Made by a program: the position numbers and the translations under genes. Positions 33,397 to 45,900 of a DNA stretch of 64,000 bases are shown here, piece by piece (position 1 is the first letter of the stretch; every line of letters starts with the position of its first letter). Origin of the DNA: Microcaldota archaeon (lineage in GTDB: Archaea; Micrarchaeota; Micrarchaeia; Norongarragalinales; UBA97); the NCBI GenBank assembly GCA_016194335.1, contig JACQBR010000021.1, forward strand, positions 45,536 through 109,535, given 5' to 3'. The notes under the pieces are model-generated. The model had not been told where the DNA came from. It was given only the letters and a program-made list of their open reading frames with translations, and did no database searches.

Positions 33397-34524
33397 ATGA
33401 AGAGACTTTCGGAGAGGACTGGGACTTTCGGCATTGCGGCATTCGCGGCGGTTATGCTCGTTGCGTTTGCCAGCCCCGTTGCGGCAACCGACTTCAACAT
33501 CCCGACGAGCCACATCACCATTTCAGAGGCAGATAAGGTTCCGGGCTTCAGCGGCGATTACAACCCCACGCAGGGCAAGGCCTTCCTTGATGCGCTTGAT
33601 ACCTATTCCAAAATATGGAGCGGTCCTTTGGAGCTTCACCTTGACGCCAAGAGCTTGCTTCCCATCAACCGGGACACGGTGATGCAGGTCTATCGATTCA
33701 ACGACCCTGCTGACAGGGCGTGGCAGCTGCAGCAGGCGAAGAAACTCGGCGCGTCGTACAAGCTTCTCACCGACCAGGAAGCGAGGGTCAACTCGTACGG
33801 CTATTCGGTATGCGCCGATGTTCTTGGGGCCGATGCCAACAATTACCAGCATCTCGACAAGGAGTCGTGCAAGTACCTCTACCGCACTGCCGTGTTCTAC
33901 AAGATGATTGAATATGCCGAGGGCATCAGGGACGCCCCGGAGAAGGCAAAGCAGAAGCAGGACGCCCAACTTCAGAACATGGAGCGGTTGTGGTTCAGCG
34001 CCAGTGGCAAGGTCTACCAAATCAGGGATAACCGCCGCGACATTGTCAACATCAACGTTCCCTGCGACCTCTATCCCGACAGCTACGTCGAGGGGCAAAA
34101 GCGCACGGAGTGCAGGCAGCTGGTCAATGGCAAGCTCATGCGCCAATTCGTCGTGGTGAGAAACGTCATTTTGTTCGCCGGAAAAAAAGGCCCGGAAGCG
34201 GAGTGCGTGCGCAATGCGCTTTTCCACAGCGGCATAACCGCTTGGACCCCAAAGAACGAAGAGAGAGTTGCGAGTGCAGTTTTCGACGCCGCAGTCCCCT
34301 ATCCCGCAAAAGACATTGGCTGGGTCGCCAGGAATGCGCCTGTTGACGCGCAACTCAAGTCTTTGGACGATGCCGTGGCGGCGCTGCGCGCATACGTTCC
34401 GCCTTCGGACGCCGGCATTAGCGCCAGCGCCGCAAGCGCATTCAAGTCGGCCGTGCTCCGCTACGTGCTCAAAGGCGAAGTGGCGCATCCCGCCTACGCT
34501 AAACTGCAAAGCTGCTTCCCCTAA
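33397..34524 (+). CDS. Secreted protein, paralogue A
   Basis: A 375-residue protein. Start ATG 33397 (MKRLSERTGTFG); a TTG immediately before it is also in frame. Signal peptide about 9-30 (TFGIAAFAAVMLVAFASPVA), predicted cleavage near AAT. The mature protein is alpha-helical with paired Cys. It is homologous to the next gene: CKYLYRTAVFYKMIEYAEGI followed by a QDAQLQNMERLW-like helix, and later AECVRNALFHSG ... FDAAVPYPAKDIGWVA. No known domain. The tandem paralogues sit between the two giant genes and may be secreted partners, such as assembly or capping proteins. Confidence 0.75.
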   Translation: MKRLSERTGTFGIAAFAAVMLVAFASPVAATDFNIPTSHITISEADKVPGFSGDYNPTQGKAFLDALDTYSKIWSGPLELHLDAKSLLPINRDTVMQVYRFNDPADRAWQLQQAKKLGASYKLLTDQEARVNSYGYSVCADVLGADANNYQHLDKESCKYLYRTAVFYKMIEYAEGIRDAPEKAKQKQDAQLQNMERLWFSASGKVYQIRDNRRDIVNINVPCDLYPDSYVEGQKRTECRQLVNGKLMRQFVVVRNVILFAGKKGPEAECVRNALFHSGITAWTPKNEERVASAVFDAAVPYPAKDIGWVARNAPVDAQLKSLDDAVAALRAYVPPSDAGISASAASAFKSAVLRYVLKGEVAHPAYAKLQSCFP

Positions 34525-34581
34525 GCCCCCCGGTTCGAACACTTCCCCCCCCAACCAATACCAGAAAGGTGATATGAAAAG

Positions 34582-35706
34582 ATGGTTTCGAGATTTGCAA
34601 GGGTTTTCATCCTGTCCATAATCGGCTTTGCCGTTTTCGCGTCGTTTGCCGGCGCAGAGGCCAGCGTTTCAAAAGGGTACGTCAAACTCCCTTCCGGCCA
34701 ACTGCTGAGTTACGCCGAAGGAGGGGATTTTCTCGGAAGCGTCAACTCGTTTTTCCAAGCGAATCCCTACCAGGGGCTCCCCCTGTATTTCGGGAAGGCT
34801 AGGCCCGCGGGGTACCTTTTCCTAAGCCAGAAGGTATCCGAATATTACTTGTCAAAATATCCCTCGGAACTTGCGGGCGTTGCCTCTGCAGTCGGAGTGA
34901 AGAAGATTGTTGCCTGCGGGCCTGGCTCCGGTTCCAAGAGGGCTTCGGGCCTTTCCGTTGAGCATGAAACCGAGGATGGCACCGTCAATGCGGGAGACTG
35001 CCACAATCCGCTTTACACGCGCGTCTTTTACGAAATGCTCGAGAAAGCGCAGCAGTTGGTGGACAAGAAGGATGCCGCAGTCGCGCAAGACGTGCAGCTT
35101 TCCAAAAATGCCATGTCAAAGTGGCGCGGCATTATCAAGACGCTCCGCGGGGACGAGAGCAGCACGGCTGGAAAGTATCACGAGATACGCTCCAAGATAC
35201 CTTGCCAGTTGGCAAACGACCACCATTCCAATCTTGCCGACAATGACGCCCAGCAAGGCCCCAATTTCAAGGCCTGCCGTGCGGCAAGGTCGGTGCTTGC
35301 GCTCTCGGCCACCTACGTTGCCGAAGGCCTGCTTGACGGCAGGAAGGCAAGGAGCGCCTGCGTCCCCAATGCATTGTTCACCGGCGCGTCCCGCGTCGCG
35401 GGCTTGGGCGCGGGCGGCAACTACAAGCGCCTTGCCCAATACGCCTTCGACACCGTCGCGGCCTATCCAAAGGGAAGCGGTTATATCGCGGCCGTGACCA
35501 ACGACGCGGCAGACCCGGACATTCATGCAAAGAACAACGCCGAGCTTAGGCGCGTGCAGGATTACATCAACAGCCACAAAGACGGTATTCCCGCCAGCCC
35601 CAATAAAATCCGGGGAGACGCTGTGAGGGCGGTCCGGGATTATCTCACTACCGTGATGAAGCTCAAGGGAACCGACCCGGCAGTGGCAGCCTTGGACAAA
35701 TGCTGA
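34582..35706 (+). CDS. Secreted protein, paralogue B
   Basis: A 374-residue protein with ATG 34582 and a GGTGAT about 8 nt upstream. Signal peptide about 5-25 (FARVFILSIIGFAVFASFAGA). It shares with its upstream neighbour an early Cys followed by YTRVFYEMLEKAQQLVDKK and QDVQLSKNAMSKW, then SACVPNALFTGAS and AFDTVAAYPKGSGYIAAV; the Cys positions are conserved and the final residue is Cys. The two diverged after an old duplication (identity is low but colinear). Unknown function; exported, probably extracytoplasmic. Confidence 0.75.
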   Translation: MVSRFARVFILSIIGFAVFASFAGAEASVSKGYVKLPSGQLLSYAEGGDFLGSVNSFFQANPYQGLPLYFGKARPAGYLFLSQKVSEYYLSKYPSELAGVASAVGVKKIVACGPGSGSKRASGLSVEHETEDGTVNAGDCHNPLYTRVFYEMLEKAQQLVDKKDAAVAQDVQLSKNAMSKWRGIIKTLRGDESSTAGKYHEIRSKIPCQLANDHHSNLADNDAQQGPNFKACRAARSVLALSATYVAEGLLDGRKARSACVPNALFTGASRVAGLGAGGNYKRLAQYAFDTVAAYPKGSGYIAAVTNDAADPDIHAKNNAELRRVQDYINSHKDGIPASPNKIRGDAVRAVRDYLTTVMKLKGTDPAVAALDKC

Positions 35707-35775
35707 ACAGGGCTTTACGCCACCACCCCCCTTTGCCTATTCTTTCCCGCGTTTATTTCTCCAGTCCCCCTTTTT

Positions 35776-36097
35776 TCAACGCAACTTCACGCCCTTGAGA
35801 AACTCGGGCCTTCCGGCGGTTTGGCGTAATCGGGCGCGTTTGCCGATGTGGCCGCGGCACTCCCTCCCGCCGATAATTTCTCCAGCCAGACTGCATCACC
35901 GTCAACGGAAACGAATCCCATCGCCGAAGGCTGCGCTGCAACCTCACGCCTGAAGGCCTTGGATTCGTTTGGGGAATGTTCCACCTCCCCAGCCTCAGCG
36001 CGATGAGCCGCTTGAGTTCCCTCTTGAGTATCTTACGGCAGGGCTTGCCGGGAGGCCCCTTGGGAAGGCCGTCAATGGGGGAACCCTGCCGGAACAT
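35776..36097 (-). pseudogene. Decayed small gene (two frameshifts)
   Basis: On the minus strand a protein-like reading moves through three frames: MFRQGSPIDGLPKGPPGKPC and a basic helix, then (after a shift near 35985) FRREVAAQPSAMGFVSVDG followed by DAVWLEKL, then (after a shift near 35800) PEFLKGVKLR-stop at 35776. An AT-rich CTATAAG lies just before the ATG at 36097. No intact frame covers the whole. The family is not recognised. It could be a relic or an artefact of composition. Confidence 0.35.
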
Positions 36098-36180
36098 CTT
36101 ATAGTTATCGTAAAGTAACCGTATAGTGCTTTATGATTTGCGGGTTTCTACCGGGCGGGAAAGGTGGGGAGAGGGGGCTC

Positions 36181-36759
36181 TCACGCTTTTTTCTTGCCTT
36201 TTTCCGGGGCGAGCGTATAGGCAGTGGCAGGACCCTTGCCGCGTTTTTTCACGTATCCCAAGGCAATTAGTTTCCTCAAGTCGTTTACTGCCTGCGGGTG
36301 GCTTACGCCGAACACGCGGGCGTGCTGGGGCGCGGTTATGATGGCATTGTCTTTGAGGTAGATGAGGCAACGGCGCTGGCGCGCGTTGAGGCTGGAGTCG
36401 AGGTGGCTGAAACTGTTGAACAGGGTGATTTTGAAAAACGAGCCTATTTGCTGGAACGCCGGATCCGGCAAGCCCTGGCTGCGCATTGTTGCAATCATGC
36501 GCGGGATTCCCGAGCCAAGCCCTTCCACGACCTTCGCGTCCAGAAGCAACTGGTAAAGCAGCGGGTTGTACGGCGCGCCCAACCCGAGAGTGGGCAGCGC
36601 ACTGGCAGTCACGCCGGACGGGAGGGAACCTGCAGCCGATTTTATCCAGTTGCGTGCCCTCCGTTTGCTGCCGGTCGCGAACCGTTTGTTCCCGACAGGG
36701 GGCACCCTTCTCTTTTTAAATAAACCCCGTCCTAATTGTAACAAGTTTCCCAACGGCAA
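36181..36759 (-). pseudogene. C-terminal fragment of an AlbA/HATPase_c_4-type ATP-binding regulator
   Basis: The reading frame contains SLPSGVTASALPTLGLGAPY, VVEGLGSGIPRMIATMRSQG, then LPDPAFQQIGSFFKITLF. This is the end of the HATPase_c_4 region of RecG-like/Schlafen-AlbA helicase-regulators, followed by an intact winged helix (SLNARQRRCLIYLKDNA ... GVSHPQAVNDLRKLIALGYV) and a basic tail. The N-terminal AlbA domain and most of the ATPase fold are missing: a complete protein is about 400-500 residues, and homology begins only near residue 42 of this 192-codon frame. The upstream residues are not family-like. I read it as a remnant stranded between the secreted paralogues and the second giant gene. 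Confidence 0.65.
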
Positions 36760-36828
36760 TAATGGAGGGCGAGGGGATTTTTAGCCGCTGGAAGCGCAGG
36801 GGAGCCATAGGATAGCAGCTTTTCCGTC

Positions 36829-36884
36829 AACGCTTTTCGAGCGGGCCCGACGAGCTTGCGGGGAGGCGAGCGAGGAAAAGGGTT
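36829..36884. repeat. Dispersed GC-rich repeat, copy 2
   Basis: Same 15-nt ends as 18214-18270 (AACGCTTTTCGAGCG and GCGAGGAAAAGGGTT). It overlaps the extreme 5' end of the longest frame of the second giant gene, so the first codons of that frame are repeat-derived. Confidence 0.6.
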
Positions 36885-36900
36885 GGGAGGCATTGGGTTT

Positions 36901-39900
36901 TTGGCAAGCAAATTTCTTGACGGCATAAGGGCGTTTCTTCACAAGGCTGCCGAAGGCATCAGGCAGTTTGCGCACAGGGTTGCAGACCGGCTCAAGCAGG
37001 CTTATTTCAAAATCGAGGACAAGTACTACGATTTGATGGATTGGCTCGAGTCCAAGGGCATTCCCGTCTACAAGTATTTCGTCGAGCCCATTGAAAAGCG
37101 CGGCATCCCCTCGTTTCCCGTCGCGGTGTTCCTCGCCCTGGCCGCCACGCTTCTTTTCGCGTTCTTTGCCGTTCCGGCAATCGCCAACTACCTCGCCCCG
37201 CCTGAAATGGTCTCGCTGCAGGTGGTGGTGGTTTCCGACGCCGGGCCCGTGGGCGGCGCGGCCGTGGAGCTGCGCGTGGAGAACGACAAGGCGCGGACGC
37301 TGAGCACGCAGGCCGACGGCACGGCGGTTTTCCAAACGCTTCCCAAAGGGCGGTTCGCGACGCTGAGCGTGAGCAAGGAAGGTTTCGAGCGCGCCGCGAG
37401 GCAGCTCAAAATTGGCGACGATTCCTCCCTCACCATCAGCCTCAAGGTGGCTGCAGTCTCGGCGTTCAACCGCCCGCCGCCATCCATCGCAATCAACTAC
37501 CTCGACGTGAACACGCGCAATCCGATTGAGGGGGTGAAGGTGGTCTACCGCACGCAGGAGAAGGGCGTGGTGGAGACGATGACGCTTTCCGACGGTTCGC
37601 TCAAAGTCTCGTTTGGCGACGAGCAAATCACGCTTTACGCAACGCACCCCGACTACCAGCCCGACCGCACCACCATCCGAAAGGGCGACGCGGGGAGGAA
37701 CATCTACCTCACGCCCCTCAGCACGATAAACGCCAACGACTCCGGCGGAGGTGGCGAGGGAGGCAACTGCAACGACGCTGCGTGCGCGCCGAAAAGCGCC
37801 AGTGTTTCCGTAGGCGTCACCGACGGGAGCGGCTCGCCAGTTGAGGCGCGCGTGGAGCTTTACACCGTCGGCTCGACAAGCGGGCCGAAAGTCGCCACCA
37901 CCTCGCTGGGAAGCGCGTTCTTCGGTTCCGCCGCGCAGGTTGGCGAGCAGGTTTACGCAATCGCCTACCCGGTTGACGCTGTGAAGTTCTCGGTGGGCCA
38001 GAGCGACAAGCTCGCCCTCGCCGACGGGGTGAACGACATTTCCGTAAAAGTCAAGGCCAAAACCCCTGATTTCGTCAGGACGCACATCACCCTGGCCGTC
38101 ACGGTCAAGGACGATGCCGGGACGGCAGTTCCGGGCGCGAAGGTCCTTCTTTACGCGTCAACCGACACCGACCCGTCCGCAGCCGCCACCACCGGGGACG
38201 ATGGGACGACGGGCTTCGAAGTCGCCGTGGACCAGCCGTTCACCCTCACCGCGTTCAAGGACGGATTCCTCCCAAGCGACCGCGTGCAGCTGCAGGCCGG
38301 GGCATTGATGGCCGTCATCACCCTCCACTCGCCTTTCGTTGGCAACAACGCGAAAGTGCGCGTCACCACCTACATGCCCGACGGCGTCACGCCTGCAGGC
38401 GGCGCGAGCGTGGAGCTGCGCTATGGCGCCGACAACTTCCCGCTCGGAATCCCATCTATTGACGCCAATGAAATCGGCCAGGCGGTATTCGACCTCGTTC
38501 CAGTAGGCCGCAACCTCAAGGCAGTCGCCCGCCTCGGCGTGCTGGCCGGGGAGAGCGACCAGTTCTCGCCCATTGCAGGCAGGCTCAACGAAATTTCCTT
38601 CCACCTCAACAAGGCAACTGGCACGTTCGTTGCGGTCGTCCTCGACCCGCTTACCGGAAAGCCCATTGCCGGCGCCACGGTCACCGTCACTTCCCCAAGC
38701 GGACAGGCGTGGACCTGCACCACTGACGCCAAGGGCGTGTGCACGATTGCGGGAGTGGATGCCAACGTCCCGCTTTCGGTGAAGATCAGCGCACCCGGAT
38801 TTGTGGACAAGGTCATTGACGGCCTCACGGTGCTTCCCGGCCAGACTTTCACACTCAACGTCAAGGACGACCTCATCCCCTCGGCGCTTGCCAACGACTC
38901 GCGGCTCACCGTTTCGCTTTACGACGCGAATTGCGCGAACAGGGTGCAGGGCGATGTCGAGAAAGGCAGGACTTATTGCGCGAGGCTGGACTACAACATT
39001 CCCGCAAACGAGACCAGCCCCGTCGGAATCGTAGTCAGGGTCAACGGCGACGGGAATGCAAGCGAGGACGCCGCGAGGATCACGCGCTTCCAGGACATCA
39101 ACGACCTTCACCTCACGACCGCAAACCTTGATGTCAAGCGCGCCGACCAATACTCCGGCGCCTCGGGCTACAAGTGCGATGCGGCAAACGCCGCCGCGCC
39201 CAACACTCCCTCCAAGTGGGTGAACTACGAATTCTCCAACGTGCGCGGCAACAAGATTATCCTCCTGCGCGTGTTTGTCGACCCCCTCAACGCGAGGGAC
39301 GGCGATGCCTTTGACTTCAACTACTTCTCCTACGCCGTGAGGCTGGGCAAGTACTACCGCGCGCCATCTGATGACGCTTTGGGATTCGCCAAATCCAATG
39401 CGCAGAAGGACTGGTGCCAGGCAAATGCCAAGACGACGCATTACCGCATTGCGGCGGGCCCTTCGGCATTCACAGCCGACGCGGCTCTTTCGATGAGCTT
39501 CTCCCAAACCTCCGACGGCGCGAGGGCGGGATCGCTTTCCACAACGGTTTCCAACTCCACCTTCACCCACTTCACAATCAGGACATTCTTCAAGCCCTTA
39601 AACCCATCCATCCACATACTCGCCGGCGACACGCGGGGCAACGCCCGCGATTACCTCCGCTTCACGCAATTCGCTTATGAAAACGCAGCAGGCGGCGCCT
39701 CGCAGCAGCCGCAAATTCTCGCCTCCGCAAACGAACAGCGCGTGGCGCTTGACCCCGGGCAGTTCACGCAGGACGGCGACTCGTGGGTGGCAAGCGGCGC
39801 ATTCACGCAAACCGCCACGCTCCCCATGCCACTTGGCCGGATTTTCATTGACGTCGGCGATGGGGCGAAGGGCGACTTGCCAATCGTGAGGACCAACGCA

Positions 39901-42900
39901 ACGGTGAAGGTGGCCGGAAACGCAACGATTGTCCTCGCCGCCAACCCCCTTTCGATTCCCGGCAATGCCAACTCCAACCTCGCGGTGATTGCCAAGCGCA
40001 CCGACGGCACGCCGATTACCGACACAATCATTTCAATTGACAACATCGACGGGACGGACTCGCCCTTCGGGCCTTATTACTCCGACAGGGACATACTGGT
40101 TGCCGGCGACGGGACCAAGGACAAGGGCAAGGACGGGAAATACGTTTTCAAGAACCTCCACCCCCTGCGGGCGGGGCAGTTCTCAATCGACGCGGGCGGG
40201 GATGCCGACCCGCGTTACGCCGCAGCGTCGGTTGCAATCAGCGTGACGCAAAACAATTTCCTCACCGCCAATCCCGCATCTCTTTCCATCGGCTGCTCGC
40301 CCTCGGCGTTGAACCTGCAGAACACCCTCGACTACGCCGGCATCACGGCCAAGGTCACGGCCCCCAACGGCTGCGTCGCGCTCGACCCCGCAGCCTGCTC
40401 TGCGAGAAGCAGCGGCGTGTGCGTTGAGTATTCAATCACCCTCAATGCAGGCGAGCAGAAAGCCCTGAGCGCAACCGGCGTGCGTTCGGGTTCCTGCACC
40501 CTCACGGCAAGCGCCTTGCTCTCCGCCCTCGCCGTGTCCTCAACCGCGATTGACACCACCGTCTCGTGCACCGCAGTCAAGCCAAGTTGCACCGCCTCCA
40601 CCAGCGACTCTTACGCAGTCGGCGGCGACCCCGAGAAGGGCAAGACCACCGTCACTTCAGTCATCACCAACCCGCCTCTTGCGCAAAGCATCATCGCGAC
40701 ATTCGACTGCACAGACGGCACTTCGCAAGTGGCAATCCCCGCGGGCAACCAAGACTCGATTGCAAGCCAGTCTGACTGCCGCTTCAACGCCGTTCCCTCC
40801 CTCACGGACAAGGCAATCACCGTCACTTACAGGGACGCAAATTCAAACGCCATCACCAGCTGCGCCACAAGCATCACCGTCCTGCCCCCAGGCGCGGCTC
40901 CCGCGTGCAAACTTTCCTACCGCCCCGTGGCAGGCTCGCCCGTCGCGCACCTCACGGCAAAGTTCTTCAACCTCCCAACCTCAACCGCGGCCGCGTTCTT
41001 CCAATGCACTCCCGAGGACGAGCTTCACCAGACTCCAATCACAAGCGGCGCGTCGGGGGCAACCGCGGCTTACGACTGCGACTATTCCAGCGTTGACGGA
41101 AGCAAATTCACCGCAACCGCCCTTGCCGACAAGGCCGTGTGCACCAACTCCACCGTGACAATCACCCCAGGCGCGCAATGCACGCTGGGAGCGGAGAAGG
41201 CCGACTTCGGCAAGTGCGCCCAAGCCGCGCCGTGGCTGCGATGCGGGGGAGACAGAACGAATCCCTCGCTGGCCACGGATGCCGCGTGCTGCAGCGAGGC
41301 GCTGGGAAGCAACTACGCATTCACGGGAGACCCCACGCCCCACTGCGCCCTCGCGTCCGGAACTGCGGTGAGCAAATGCAGCGACGGCACTGGCGTCAAT
41401 TCCTGCTCGGCCAACAAGCCGTGGTATTGCGATGACCGCGGCGTGCTTACGGTCAAGCCTGAAACCTGTCAATGCCCCGCAGGCTACTCCGCGCAGGCGG
41501 GCAAGTGCGTCCCCACCACCCCCCGAACCGCGTGCGACGACAACACGCCTCTCAACGCCTGTTCGCAGACTTTGGACAAGCCCGCCTATTGCGACAGTTC
41601 CGGCGCGTGGATTCCCAAGGCAAGCATCTGCCAATGCCCCGCAGGCTACCGCGTTGAGGGAGAGTTGTGCGCCCCCGTCGTTCCGCCATCATCCTCAACC
41701 TGCCAGGACGGCAGCTCCCCCAACTCGTGTTCGGTTGGCAAGAGGCCTCTGTACTGCCCCGCCGAAGGCGGCTCGCTGCAAAGCAACGCAGGGCAGTGCG
41801 GATGCCCTGCGGGCTACAAGCCCGACGCGAATGCCCAGAAATGCATTCCCATCAGCTCCTCCACCACCACGTGCCCCGACGGGACGCACGCTGGAGAATG
41901 CACCGCCACGCAGCCGCTTGCCTGCGGACCGAACATCGAGGCTTACGTCGACTCGGCAACCAAGTGCGGCTGCCCGCAGGGCTACCTCAAGGACGGCGAG
42001 TCGTGCAGACCCGCGCCATCCGGAAGCGCGTGCAGAGACGGCACTTCCGTAGGGGCGTGCAGCGGCACTCCTGGCGCTCCAGTCCCCCTGCGGTGCGCGG
42101 ACGACAGGACGCTTTCAACCGACGCCTCGTGCTGCCCCGCCTCGCTCGGCTTTACTTACGACGCTTCCCACAACGCCTGCATCAAGCCCTCTTCTTCAAG
42201 CAGCTGCACGGTAACCGACGGCACCACCACGGTAGTGACCGACTTCGGCAAGTGCTCTACGGTCTACACGGGATTGCGCTGCGGCGGCAATTCCGCAAGC
42301 CCCACGCTCTCGCCCGACAATGCCTGCTGCCCCGCGGGCAAGGCCTACAGCGACGTTGCAAAGGCCTGCGTTTCCGGCACGCCCCCCACTTCCTGCTCGG
42401 CATTTGTGGACTCCTCAAGAAGCCCGTGCCTGCGGCCCAACGACGCCGCAGTCCCCTCGCCATTCCAATGCAACAACGGGCAGACCGAGCCAAACCCGTT
42501 CTGCTGCACCAACTTCGTCCGCCCCGCAGACGGCGCTGTGTTCCAGTCAAGCACCGACGGGCAGCAGTGCGTGGCCGTTCCTTCAGCACAAGTCGAGCCG
42601 GCGTGCGCCTTCACGCTCAATTCCGTAACCAACACGGCAACCGGCACGGACGCGCTGCTTTCGCTTCACTTCGGCAGGCTCAACAAGTTTGCAGGAGGCA
42701 GCGCAACAGTGCAATATGCCAATGACCTTGGCAACACCAAGCCAACTCTCAAGAAATTCCCGGTTGCAAACGAAAAGAGCGTCATTGACCTTACTTCAGT
42801 CGCGTTCCATTACGACAGGCAGCTGCTCAACTACGGAGTCACGCCGTACGCATCGGCCCAGCTCACCACCGGCACGGGCGAAACGCACACGGTGAATTGC

Positions 42901-45900
42901 GACCTTGCGGAATCTTCCCTCGCGCCATCCGGCGTAATCAACATTCCCGGTTCGAGCGGAGAGAGCGTTGATTTCACCGGAAGCGCCACCGCAGCGGGGC
43001 AGAATTGGCCGCTCTCGCCCGCGCCCCTCGGCCCCCTCGACCGCGTGACGCTCACGGTAAGGTCACTTCACCTTCCCACCGGCGTGACTCCCGACAAGGT
43101 CACCCTCCAGCTCGCGTGCGACCCCGTAATGAGGACGCAGCTTTTCCAGATGACTCCCGACCCCGTTTCCGCCGGCACGTGGAGCGGCGATTGCGCATTC
43201 GCATCCCCCGCAACGCTCAACTTCCCGCGGCCCCACACGCCCGTTGCGTACTACCGCGCAGAGGTGGCCACGCCGCAGGGCACGCAATTCGTCCCGGCCA
43301 CGCCGCTTGGCATCAACTTCAAGTTCCCCGCAATCGCCGAATTCGCCAAGCCCATTGCAACCGGCCTCGCGCTCGACCAGACGCTGCAGTCGCCCACGCC
43401 GCAGGACCAAGCGCTCAAGGTGAGCTTGAAGGCGACTTTCTCGGGCCTGCCGCCGCTTGAGAAAATTGCCGACCAGAAGGCGTACATCGACTGCGGGGAC
43501 GGCAGCGGAAGAACGGCAATTCCACTTGCTTCAATCGCCTCCGACGGCACGGCCTCCGTTTCGCGCACGTGCTCTTACCTAACCAGCCCGCTTGCACCCA
43601 AGGACTTCACAGCATCTGCCGACTATCCCTATTCCTCCCTCTCCGGCGGGGATGTCAACAATGCCGGCACCGTCGCCACGCTCCCCATTGCCTACACCCC
43701 CTCGGCGGCGAATCCAGTGTGCAAGTTCCTCGGCATCCCGCAGAACGGGGAGAACTTCATAGTAGTCAGCGACCCCGGCCGCAACCACTTCATCCCCGAG
43801 GTGCAAATAAGCGGCGCGCTTTCCGACAAGGCCAAAGTCGTTTTCGACTGCGGGAATGGCAAAAACATTCCGGCCACGGTGGCCAAAAGTGGCGCTGTCG
43901 GAAGTTCGCCCACACTCACTGCAACCGCCTCCAACCCCTGCTCTTACGACTATTCCGTTTTGAGCGACTCGGCGGGAAGCACCAACTCCAAGACGGTGGG
44001 CCTCGGCGTCACCGTGGACGGGATTGAGTGCGCTTACGACGGCGTGCACGGCATTGTAGTTGCATCCTCGTCCAGCGTTGCGGGATTGCAGTTCACCAAC
44101 ACCAAAGTGGCCCAGGCGGTTGCGCAGGTTGCCCCAGACGCAAAGACCGGGCTTGGCGCGGTTGCGGGAAAGAATGCCATCGTCTCGTTCGGCCTGCGCG
44201 CCTCCGCTTCCGAAGCCGACTTGGGCGGGGTTTACGCCGCGCGCTTCGACTGCGGCGACGGCAGCACCAACCCCGGCCAGCTCACCACCGTCCCGCTTGA
44301 TGCCGCAGATCAGTCAAACTCCGTTTTCGCCAGCGCCGCTTCCCTGCGCTGCGAATACCCGCCGGTTTATTATCCGCAAAGCGAGACCCTTCCGCCGAGA
44401 AACCAACGCGTGATTACCGCCACGCTTGAAGTGAAGAGGGGCAACGTCGTGCAAAAAATCGGGCCCGTCACTTTCGACTTCTGGCAGGAAGGCACGCCCG
44501 CGCCCGTCACGCCGGGGGCGAAGTTCGATTCGTGCAACGCTGGCTTTTTGCTTCCGTTCGTGATGCAGCAGGCGTTCCCGCAATCTTCGCCCGACCTGGC
44601 GTGGGGAAGCGTCCAAAACGCGGCGAAGCTTTCCGCGCAGGCATCCGCCCTTGCGAAGAAAGGTAGGAAGGTCATTCTCGACCCAAGCGGGGTGTTGAGG
44701 GCAACCTCGGCCGACATCACCCGCCGCAAGCTTTACTACTCTCCGCTTCTCGGCTCCACAGCCACCGACGCCATTCCCGTGGCAAACGCGCTGCAGAAGA
44801 GGGTGAGGTTCGAAGTTTCGCTTTCTGATTCGTGCGTGAAGGCAAGCGTGGTTGGAAGAACTTCAGTAGGGAGCAATCTTTACTTCGACCTTGAACCTGC
44901 AGAGCAGCGCGCGCTTTCATTCACCTTCGACGGCTCGCAACCTCAATGCGCGGCAATTGCCAATAGCGTTGCACCAGGTGGAAGCGGAAGCAAAACCATC
45001 ACCGCGACGATAAACGCCCTCACCCTCACGGGCGCGAATACGGTGGGCGTGAAGCTGCAAGTCGTGCGGCTCGGCACGCTCAAGGAATTCGAGGTAATCA
45101 CCTCGCCCAAGGATGGGACTTCCATTCCGGCGAGGCTCGCATCACCCGCAGAGCCGTTCGTGGTTGCCAACAACCTCGAGAAAGACTGCCAGACCGGTTC
45201 AATAACGCTCAACTCCAGGGAAGCCACCTGGTTGCTTTCCACCAACGGGGCGGACATTGCGTGCGGCAAGGACGAGTATTCCTCCGCACTCACACCCAAG
45301 CCCGCAGTTTCAGTCGCCGGGCTCGACCAATACGACGTCATCGGCAACCTCTACGCCGGGGGGAGCGGCGACGGCTTTGAATGCAGCCGCGAAGACTTCT
45401 GCAAGCCCGACGCCTTGGCTGCCGCGTCGGGTGAATTGGGCTCCAAGCTCACTGCCGTTTACGCCCCGCTCAAGTCCGCATCGAACGTGGAGGAAATCCC
45501 CTCGCCGATTTTCAACCAGGCGCTTGCTGAACAGGCGTTCAACTCCATGCAGCAGGGCTTCAACAGCTTCAACGGGTTTGGGGGATTCGGCGGATTCGGC
45601 TTCCAAAGCCAATTCGCATTGCAGGGGTTGTCAGGGCTTGGGTTCGGCGCTGGCGGGACCAACGCGGCCGCGTGCACCGCGATGATGACCTGCTTTGGCA
45701 TGATGCAGGGCGCGCTCAAGCAGGCGCAGCAGGAGTGTGCCTCAAGCGGCAAAGAGGGGACGCTCCAGCTTTTCCAGGCGGTTTCCCTCTGCTCCGACCC
45801 CAAGCTTCAGGAATCCCTTTCCAAGGGCGACCAGGACGCGTTCGTGAAGCTCTTTCTCGCAAGCCAGCTTCTCACCCAACTCAACAAGTGCAGAGGGCCA

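Noticed and set aside
34530..34545. GGTTCGAAC resembling a tRNA T-loop
   Set aside because: No acceptor, D or anticodon stem can be drawn around it; it lies in a short gap between two secreted-protein genes.
36781..39570. Long minus-strand frames (434 and 470 codons) opposite the start of giant 2
   Set aside because: Antisense shadows with Arg/Val/Gly/Ala-heavy composition and no motif; the plus-strand frame has clear domains.
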